In this document: piece after piece, positions 57,933 through 64,000 of the stretch
Position numbering within the stretch: the stretch's first letter is position 1
How the letters are laid out: every line of letters starts with the position of its first letter
The notes under the pieces: model-generated
What the model was told of the DNA's origin: nothing
Database searches by the model: none
The model's input: only the letters and a program-made list of their open reading frames with translations
Source: an uncultured Paracoccaceae bacterium
Lineage (GTDB): Bacteria; Pseudomonadota; Alphaproteobacteria; Rhodobacterales; Rhodobacteraceae
Direction of reading: 5' to 3'
Assembly: GCA_947495295.1 (NCBI GenBank)
Contig: CANLYJ010000001.1
Location: 1,488,001-1,552,000 of the forward strand
Length of the DNA: 64,000 nucleotides
Position numbers and translations under genes: made by a program

Positions 57933-58739
57933 ATGAGCAGCAATCTGATGCAGGGCAAACGCGGCCTGATCATGGGTCTGGCCAATGACAAATCCATCGC
58001 CTGGGGGATCGCCAAAGCCTGCGCCGATGCCGGTGCCGAACTTGCGTTTTCGTTCCAGGGTGACGCGCTGCGCAAACGGGTCGAACCGCTGGCCGCCTCC
58101 GTCGGGTCGGATATTGTGCTACCCTGCGATGTGGGTGATGAGGCCTCGATCGACACGCTGTTTGCCGCGTTGGAAGAACGCTGGGGCAAGCTGGACTTCA
58201 TCGTGCATGCCATTGGTTTTTCAGATAAATCTGAACTGCGCGGGCGCTATGTCGACACCAGCAGGGCGAATTTCCAGATGTCCATGGACATCTCTGTCTA
58301 CTCTTTCACCGCCGTCGTACAGCGCGCCGAAAAAATGATGACAGAGGGCGGTTCCTGCCTCACGCTCACCTATTATGGCGCCGAAAAAGTCATGCCGCAT
58401 TACAACGTCATGGGCGTCGCCAAGGCCGCGTTAGAGGCGTCCGTGCGCTACCTGGCGGAGGATCTGGGCAAGGACAATATCCGGGTAAACGCGATCAGCG
58501 CAGGCACGATCAAGACCCTTGCCGCATCCGGCATCGGCGATTTTCGGCTCATCATGAAATGGAACGAATATAACAGCCCATTGCGGCGCACCGTGACGCA
58601 GGAAGAGGTCGGGAAATCCGCGCTTTATCTCCTGTCCGATCTGGGCAGTGCCGTCACCGGTGAAGTGTTGCATGTCGACGCCGGTTACCACGTGGTCGGC
58701 ATGAAAGCGGTCGACGCCCCCGACATCACCAAAGAATAA
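57933..58739 (+). CDS. fabI: Enoyl-ACP reductase FabI
   Basis: This 268-residue short-chain reductase performs the last step of fatty-acid elongation with NADH. The cofactor segment [17 protein letters not shown] is at residues 11-27. The catalytic pair is Tyr 157 and Lys 164 (Y-x6-K spacing of FabI), with Tyr 147/148 before. I start at MSSNLM (57933), which has AAGGA eight bases upstream. Confidence 0.96.
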   Translation: MSSNLMQGKRGLIMGLANDKSIAWGIAKACADAGAELAFSFQGDALRKRVEPLAASVGSDIVLPCDVGDEASIDTLFAALEERWGKLDFIVHAIGFSDKSELRGRYVDTSRANFQMSMDISVYSFTAVVQRAEKMMTEGGSCLTLTYYGAEKVMPHYNVMGVAKAALEASVRYLAEDLGKDNIRVNAISAGTIKTLAASGIGDFRLIMKWNEYNSPLRRTVTQEEVGKSALYLLSDLGSAVTGEVLHVDAGYHVVGMKAVDAPDITKE

Positions 58740-58776
58740 ACCGCTGACTGATCCCTTCGATTTGAAAGATGACACC

Positions 58777-59283
58777 ATGACAGACACCCGCCTGCCCCAT
58801 GAGAAAGGTTTCCACATCAGCTGGGATCAGATCCACCGTGACAGCCGCGCGCTGGCCTGGCGTCTTGACGGGCAAGGGCCTGATAACGGGGCATGGAAAG
58901 GTGTCGTCGCAATCACCCGCGGCGGGATGGCACCCGCGATGATCGCAGCCCGCGAGTTGGATATCCGCACGGTCGATACGATCAGCGTCAAAAGCTATGA
59001 CCATCAGGACCAGTCAGAGGCAAAGGTGCTCAAAGCCCCCGATGACGACCTGATGGGTGACGGCACGGGCATTCTGATTATCGACGATCTGGTCGATAGC
59101 GGCAAAACGCTGGAACTTGTGCGTGCGCTCTATCCCAATGCACATTTCGCGACGGTCTACGCCAAACCCAAAGGACGACCGCAGGTCGATACGTTCATTA
59201 CCGAAGTCAGCCAGGACACCTGGATCTTCTTCCCGTGGGATATGGCACTACAATATGTGCAGCCATACCGCGGGACAGACTAG
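58777..59283 (+). CDS. gpt: Xanthine(-guanine) phosphoribosyltransferase
   Basis: This 168-residue purine-salvage enzyme contains the PRPP loop [14 protein letters not shown] near residue 88. [15 protein letters not shown] gives the second phosphate-binding site and WIFFPWDM the base-binding end of XGPRT. The start ATG at 58777 has only a weak GAAAG upstream; a TTG 15 bases before is the alternative. It follows fabI by about 40 bp. Confidence 0.93.
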   Translation: MTDTRLPHEKGFHISWDQIHRDSRALAWRLDGQGPDNGAWKGVVAITRGGMAPAMIAARELDIRTVDTISVKSYDHQDQSEAKVLKAPDDDLMGDGTGILIIDDLVDSGKTLELVRALYPNAHFATVYAKPKGRPQVDTFITEVSQDTWIFFPWDMALQYVQPYRGTD

Positions 59284-59332
59284 CGCCCAACCAAACATCT
59301 CTTGCGGCGCAGCCGCCCATTTTGGAAAACTC

Positions 59333-60508
59333 ATGTCACAGTCACGGACGGCCACCACATTTGCACCACCTGTGATGGAGGCCCGGCGCTGGCTCGACGG
59401 GGTCACCCATCCGGCAGACCGCCCCCTGCTCAATGTCAGTCAGGCCGCTCCGGTTGATCCGCCCCCCGCGCCCATGCGGGCGGCCATGGCCGAGATGATT
59501 GTAGGCGATGCAGAGACGCATCTTTACGGTCCCGTGCTTGGCCTGCCGGATTTACGCGCGACACTGGCGACGCAATGGTCATCCGATTACGGCCGCCAGA
59601 TCGACGCCGATCAGGTGGCGATCACATCGGGCTGCAATCAGGCCTTTGCCGCCACCATAGCATCGCTGTGCAACGAAGGGGATGAGGTGATCCTGCCAAT
59701 CCCTTATTATTTCAACCACCGGATGTGGCTGGACATGTCCGGGGTCAAGACCTGCGCGCTGATGGTCGGCGATGGCATGATCCCCGACGCGGATGCGGCT
59801 GCAAAACTGATCACGCCGCGGACAAAGGCGATTGCCCTCGTCAGCCCCAATAATCCTTGCGGCGTCGAATACCCCAGGGAAACGCTGCGCGCTTTTCTTG
59901 ACCTCGCCCGTGCGCATAAAGTCGCCCTTATCGTGGACGAAACATATCGCGACTTCGACAGTCGAACAGACGCGCCGCATGACCTGTTCACCGATGCGCG
60001 ATGGGCCGACACATTCATCCACCTCTATTCCTTTTCCAAAGCCTACCGGTTGACCGGCCACCGGGTCGGGGCTGTGGTGGCCAGCACCGCAAGGCTGGCC
60101 GAGATGGAGAAATTCCTCGACACGGTCACCATCTGCCCAAACCAGCTGGGGCAACGCGCGGCACTTTGGGGGATGCAGAATCTGTCGCAATGGCTGGCGG
60201 GTGAACGGGATGAAATCCTGAACCGGCGCGCGGCAATTTCCGACCATTTCCCAATGCTGGCCGCAAAGGGCTGGAAACTGATGGGATGTGGCGCCTATTT
60301 TGCCTATCTACAGCATCCGTTTGGCATATCCTCGGCAGAGTTGGCGCGCAGATTGGTACCCGATGCAGGCGTGCTTTTGTTGCCCGGCACCATGTTTATG
60401 CCTGACGATATCCCCGACGGGCGCAACCAGGTCCGCATCGCCTTCGCCAATATCGACCGGGCCGGTGTGCAGACCCTGTTTGAACGGCTGTCAGCACTGC
60501 GTTACTGA
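59333..60508 (+). CDS. Class I/II PLP aminotransferase
   Basis: This 391-residue fold-type I aminotransferase has the PLP lysine in YSFSKAYRLTGHRVGA (near residue 240), SPNNPCGVEYP, VDETYRDF, and an arginine in NQVRIAFANID that should bind the substrate carboxylate. The amino-acid specificity cannot be told. I start at MSQSRT (59333) behind GGAAAA; a longer frame overlaps gpt and is not real. It lies 49 bp downstream of gpt. Confidence 0.9.
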   Translation: MSQSRTATTFAPPVMEARRWLDGVTHPADRPLLNVSQAAPVDPPPAPMRAAMAEMIVGDAETHLYGPVLGLPDLRATLATQWSSDYGRQIDADQVAITSGCNQAFAATIASLCNEGDEVILPIPYYFNHRMWLDMSGVKTCALMVGDGMIPDADAAAKLITPRTKAIALVSPNNPCGVEYPRETLRAFLDLARAHKVALIVDETYRDFDSRTDAPHDLFTDARWADTFIHLYSFSKAYRLTGHRVGAVVASTARLAEMEKFLDTVTICPNQLGQRAALWGMQNLSQWLAGERDEILNRRAAISDHFPMLAAKGWKLMGCGAYFAYLQHPFGISSAELARRLVPDAGVLLLPGTMFMPDDIPDGRNQVRIAFANIDRAGVQTLFERLSALRY

Positions 60509-60584
60509 CACTTGCGCCCCTGCCCGCAGCCTCGTATTCATGCGCAACCCCGGACCGGGGGATAACAGGTAACGGGCAGGTTTC

Positions 60585-62429
60585 ATGGCTGAGAAAAAGA
60601 ATAAACGATACGGCGTCTGGTTCGTTGTGATCCTCATTCTGCTGGGGCTGGCGGGGTTTGGGTCCGGCGGGCTGAGCGGGAATATCCGCAGCATCGGCAC
60701 GGTCGGTGAAAAAGACGTCAGCGTGAACGCCTATCAGAACGCCCTGAACCAGCAGATCCGGGCGCTGTCCGCGCAGTTCGGCACACAGATTTCGTTTCAG
60801 CAGGCACAGGCCTTTGGCATCGATCAGGCCGCATTGGGGCAATTGATCCTGACGCGCACGCTGGACAATGAAGCCGCCCAATTGGGCATCTCAGCCGGTG
60901 ATGAAACCGTGCTGGACCGCCTGCGCCAAATTCCGCAATTCCAAGGGGCCGGTGGCACATTCAACCGCGAAAGCTATGCCTTTGCCTTGCGGCAAAGCGG
61001 GCAAAGCGAGGCAGAGTTCGAGGATGGCCTGCGTGAAGATGTGGCCCGCACCCTGCTACAAGGCGCCGTCGTTGGTGGCATCCCAGAGGCGGAAGCTTAC
61101 GCCGATGTGCTGGTGCAATATCTTGGCGAACAGCGCAGCGTGACCTGGGCAGCCCTTGGTGCCGATGCGCTGACTGCACCTGTTCCGGGCGCGACAGAGG
61201 CTGATCAACAGGCCTATTATGATGCCAATCCAGATGAATTCACCCTGCCCGAAACCCGCGACATTACCTATGTCTGGCTGACCCCAACAATGATCCAGGA
61301 CCAGATGACCGTCTCTGACGACCAGATCGCACGGATTTATCAGGACAGGATCGCCGAATTCGTTCAGCCGGAACGGCGGCTGGTCGAACGGTTGGTCTAT
61401 ATCAGTCAGGCCGATGCCGCCGACGCCAAGGCGCGTCTGGACAGCGAAAACATCACTTTCGAGGATCTGGTGATCGAACGCGGGCTTAGCCTTGCCGATA
61501 TCGATCTGGGCGATGTCGATCAGGAAAGCCTTGGCGATGCGGGTGAAGCGGTCTTTGCCGCCGAACCGGGTACAGTTGTCGGGCCGTTCAATTCCGGGCT
61601 TGGGCCTGCACTGTTCCGCATGAACGCGGTTTTGACAGCGCAGGAAACATCACTGGAAGAGGCAACACCGGGCTTGCGCGAAGAACTGGCCGCCGATGCC
61701 GCCCGTGAGGTGATCAATAACAGCACTGACCAGATCATCGACCTGCTGGCCGGTGGGGCCACAATGGAAGACCTCGCCGAACGCACCGATATGGAACTGG
61801 GCACAATCAACTGGACGGCAGATATCGCCGAAGGGATCGCCGCCTATGACGCCTTCCGTCAGGCCGCCGCAGAGGTGCAGGAAGGCGCCTTTGCAGAGGT
61901 GATCGATCTGGCCGATGGCGGCATCTTTGCCTTGCGGCTGGACGGGATCACACCACCAACCGTGCAACCGATTGACGATATCCGCGATGCGGTCAAAACC
62001 GCCTGGCAGGCACAGGCCCGGCAGGACGCGATCGTCGCCCAGGCAGAAGAGGTCGCCGCATCAATCCAACCCCTCACCGGGTTCGACACGCTGGGGCTGA
62101 CGCCAACGGTAGACGCTGATCTGACCCGGCGCAGTTTTGTTGAAGGCACGCCAACCGATTTCATCGACCAGATGTTTGAAATGACTGTGGGCGAAACCCG
62201 GGTCATCCCTGCTGACACCGAAGGCGCGATCATCCTGCGGCTCGACGATATCGCACCCGCTGATCTGACGGCAGAAACGAATGCAGCCCAACGCGAACAG
62301 CTTGCGGCAAATGCGGCAGCCGGAATCGCGCAGGAGGTCTTTGACGCCTACGCCACATCCGTGCAGGAACGCACCGAACTCAATATCAATCAGGCAACCG
62401 TGAACGCGGTCAACGCCCAGTTCCAATAG
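60585..62429 (+). CDS. PpiD-like periplasmic chaperone/peptidyl-prolyl isomerase
   Basis: This 614-residue protein is anchored by one N-terminal helix (residues ~9-28). A SurA-N-like chaperone region follows (~36-160: NALNQQIRALSAQFG, IDQAALGQLILTRTLDNEAAQLG). The central parvulin-like domain (~235-350) is weak: FVQPERRLVERLVYI begins it, but the usual catalytic residues are hard to place. It assists folding of exported proteins. The gene is 7 bp upstream of trpE, an arrangement common in Rhodobacterales. Confidence 0.9.
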   Translation: MAEKKNKRYGVWFVVILILLGLAGFGSGGLSGNIRSIGTVGEKDVSVNAYQNALNQQIRALSAQFGTQISFQQAQAFGIDQAALGQLILTRTLDNEAAQLGISAGDETVLDRLRQIPQFQGAGGTFNRESYAFALRQSGQSEAEFEDGLREDVARTLLQGAVVGGIPEAEAYADVLVQYLGEQRSVTWAALGADALTAPVPGATEADQQAYYDANPDEFTLPETRDITYVWLTPTMIQDQMTVSDDQIARIYQDRIAEFVQPERRLVERLVYISQADAADAKARLDSENITFEDLVIERGLSLADIDLGDVDQESLGDAGEAVFAAEPGTVVGPFNSGLGPALFRMNAVLTAQETSLEEATPGLREELAADAAREVINNSTDQIIDLLAGGATMEDLAERTDMELGTINWTADIAEGIAAYDAFRQAAAEVQEGAFAEVIDLADGGIFALRLDGITPPTVQPIDDIRDAVKTAWQAQARQDAIVAQAEEVAASIQPLTGFDTLGLTPTVDADLTRRSFVEGTPTDFIDQMFEMTVGETRVIPADTEGAIILRLDDIAPADLTAETNAAQREQLAANAAAGIAQEVFDAYATSVQERTELNINQATVNAVNAQFQ

Positions 62430-62436
62430 GTCCGCC

Positions 62437-63945
62437 ATGGCGCTTTTGCCCGATTATGACAGTTTCGCACGCGGCTATGACGCGGGCGAAAACCAGATCG
62501 TTTACACACGGATCGCCGCTGATCTGGACACGCCGGTATCATTGATGCTGAAACTGTCGGGCGCAGGCAAAAACGCCTTCATGCTGGAAAGCGTGACAGG
62601 GGGCGAAATACGCGGGCGCTATTCCATCATCGGGATGAACCCGGACCTGATCTGGGAATGCCGGGGAACGTCATCGCGGGTCAACAGACAGGCCCGCTTC
62701 GATGATAACGGCTGGGTCGACATGGACGATGATCCGCTCACTGCCCTGCGCAGCCTGCTGGCCGAAGCACGGATTGATCTGCCCGCCGACCTGCCTGCGG
62801 CCTCTGCCGGGCTATTCGGATATCTGGGTTATGACATGATCCGGCTGGTGGAACATCTGCCTGACGTGAACCCAGACCCGCTGGGGCTGCCCGATGCGGT
62901 CATGATGCGGCCATCCGTCGTGGCGGTGCTGGACGGGGTCAAGGGTGACGTGATCCTTGTTGCACCGGCTTACGTGAATGATGACCTGCCTGCGCGCGCA
63001 GCCTATGCACAAGCCGCCGAACGGGTGATGGACGCGCAGCGCGCGCTGGAACGGCCCATGCCGGGCACAGGTCGGGCACTGGCCGATCCGGCCCCGGTGG
63101 CACCGCCCGTATCAAATTTCGACCACGCCGATTACCTGCAAGCCGTTGAAAAGGCAAAAGACTATATCAGGGCAGGCGACATCTTTCAGGTCGTCCCCTC
63201 GCAACGCTGGATGCAAGACTTCCGCGAACCGCCTTTCTCGCTCTACCGGTCACTGCGGCGGACCAACCCCTCACCCTTCATGTTCTTCTTCAACTTCGGC
63301 GGGTTTCAGGTGATCGGGGCCAGCCCGGAAATTCTGGTGCGGGTCTTCGGGTCAGAGGTGACGATCAGACCGATCGCTGGCACACGGCCACGCGGGGCCA
63401 CGGTCGAGGAAGACAATGCCAACGAGGCCGACCTGATGGCCGACAAAAAAGAACTGGCCGAACATCTGATGCTGCTTGATCTGGGGCGCAACGACACCGG
63501 CAAGGTCAGCAAGATCGGGACCGTACGCCCAACCGAAAAATTCATCGTCGAACGCTACAGCCATGTGATGCATATCGTCTCCAACGTTGTGGGCGAACTG
63601 GCCGATGATCAGGACGCGCTCAGCGCGTTTTTCGCAGGCATGCCCGCGGGCACCGTGTCAGGCGCGCCCAAGGTGCGGGCCATGGAAATCATTGACGAAC
63701 TGGAACCGGAAAAGCGCGGCGTCTATGGCGGTGGCTGCGGGTATTTCAGCGCCAATGGCGACATGGATATGTGCATCGCGCTCCGCACGGCGGTGTTGCA
63801 GGATGAAAAGCTCTATATCCAGGCCGGTGGCGGCGTTGTCTATGACAGCGATCCAGAGGCCGAATATCAGGAAACCGTGCATAAATCCAACGCCATCCGC
63901 AAAGCAGCAGCAGACGCGACGATGTTCCAAAGCGGCGGAAACTAG
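62437..63945 (+). CDS. trpE: Anthranilate synthase component I
   Basis: This 502-residue enzyme converts chorismate to anthranilate with ammonia from TrpG. The N-domain keeps the tryptophan-feedback segment LMLKLSGAGKNAFMLESV. The catalytic domain holds FQVVPSQRW, RPIAGTRPRGAT, ELAEHLMLLDLGRND and GTVSGAPKVRAMEIIDELE. It follows ppiD closely, leaving no room for a trp attenuator, so control must act elsewhere. After its stop, 55 bp remain with nothing recognisable. Confidence 0.97.
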   Translation: MALLPDYDSFARGYDAGENQIVYTRIAADLDTPVSLMLKLSGAGKNAFMLESVTGGEIRGRYSIIGMNPDLIWECRGTSSRVNRQARFDDNGWVDMDDDPLTALRSLLAEARIDLPADLPAASAGLFGYLGYDMIRLVEHLPDVNPDPLGLPDAVMMRPSVVAVLDGVKGDVILVAPAYVNDDLPARAAYAQAAERVMDAQRALERPMPGTGRALADPAPVAPPVSNFDHADYLQAVEKAKDYIRAGDIFQVVPSQRWMQDFREPPFSLYRSLRRTNPSPFMFFFNFGGFQVIGASPEILVRVFGSEVTIRPIAGTRPRGATVEEDNANEADLMADKKELAEHLMLLDLGRNDTGKVSKIGTVRPTEKFIVERYSHVMHIVSNVVGELADDQDALSAFFAGMPAGTVSGAPKVRAMEIIDELEPEKRGVYGGGCGYFSANGDMDMCIALRTAVLQDEKLYIQAGGGVVYDSDPEAEYQETVHKSNAIRKAAADATMFQSGGN

Positions 63946-64000
63946 GGCAGAACGCACGGCCTGACAGCAGCGTCAGACGCGCACAGGATCGACAAGCGAT

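Overview
The window is typical chromosomal DNA of a marine alphaproteobacterium of the Rhodobacterales (Roseobacter group; a Loktanella/Yoonia-like genus would fit, but I cannot name a species). The evidence is a ChpT phosphotransferase with a perfect CtrA-type box elsewhere in the window, a B12-dependent ribonucleotide reductase, an olsBA ornithine-lipid pair, a trgA-trgB-cysK locus, a dmdA-acuI pair for dimethylsulfoniopropionate (DMSP), an L21 protein with a long C-terminal extension, and dense - strand operons with ATGA overlaps. Almost all genes are intact. There is no prophage, CRISPR array, rRNA operon or transposase. Three tRNA genes (Ser-CGA, Ser-GGA, Pro-UGG) have no integrase beside them.

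Layout. 1-1.6 kb: the end of a Ter-associated cluster (HAD phosphatase fragment and a StiP-type phosphoribosyltransferase/PELOTA protein). 1.6-9.6 kb: thioesterase, enoyl-CoA hydratase-like protein, M32 carboxypeptidase, heme A synthase, TrmJ, ThiE-like protein, OlsA/OlsB, DUF3553 protein and ChpT. 9.6-15.3 kb: the - strand run rplU-rpmA-GNAT-GNAT-obgE-proB-proA. 15.5-18.1 kb: a small lipoprotein, an unrecognised 438-residue protein and a DUF2059 protein. 18.3-22.9 kb: three periplasmic binding proteins in a row (a PBP-OmpA fusion and two TRAP-type proteins) without membrane partners, bracketed by two tRNA-Ser genes. 23-24.1 kb: AI-2E family permease. 24.1-34.5 kb: a long - strand run of cysteine desulfurase-like protein, photolyase, Cfa, TrgA, TrgB, CysK, MscS, AlaX and M35 protease, which reads as an oxidative/tellurite/sulfur stress block.

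34.6-42.9 kb: a BCCT transporter, then a five-gene operon DUF2182-DUF1326-DinB-dmdA-acuI divergent from a FadR-type regulator. A perfect 8+8 palindrome overlaps both predicted promoters. This joins uptake of DMSP or betaine (inferred), DMSP demethylation and acryloyl-CoA detoxification under one candidate regulator. hemN follows. At 42946-43213 a 268-bp MITE-like element with perfect 34-bp terminal inverted repeats starts on the hemN stop codon.

43.2-51.5 kb: DUF533 protein, Fur/Mur regulator, EamA permease, enolase, GNAT, cupin, AIM24 protein, KefB-type antiporter and an Fe(II)/2-oxoglutarate dioxygenase. 51.5-55.9 kb: nrdJ, with two perfect palindromes on its 3' end and a long leader region carrying a candidate NrdR box and a CtrA box. 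55.9-64 kb: tRNA-Pro, DUF192 protein, double cold-shock protein, pdxH (again with a palindrome on its stop codon), fabI, gpt, an aminotransferase, a PpiD-like chaperone and trpE.

Most notable: (i) the regulator/operator/five-gene dmd operon with two metal-site DUF proteins; (ii) the MITE-like cruciform element; (iii) the three orphan binding proteins; (iv) a palindrome family sitting on stop codons; (v) the repeated TTTGCGACA motif between the BCCT gene and acuI.
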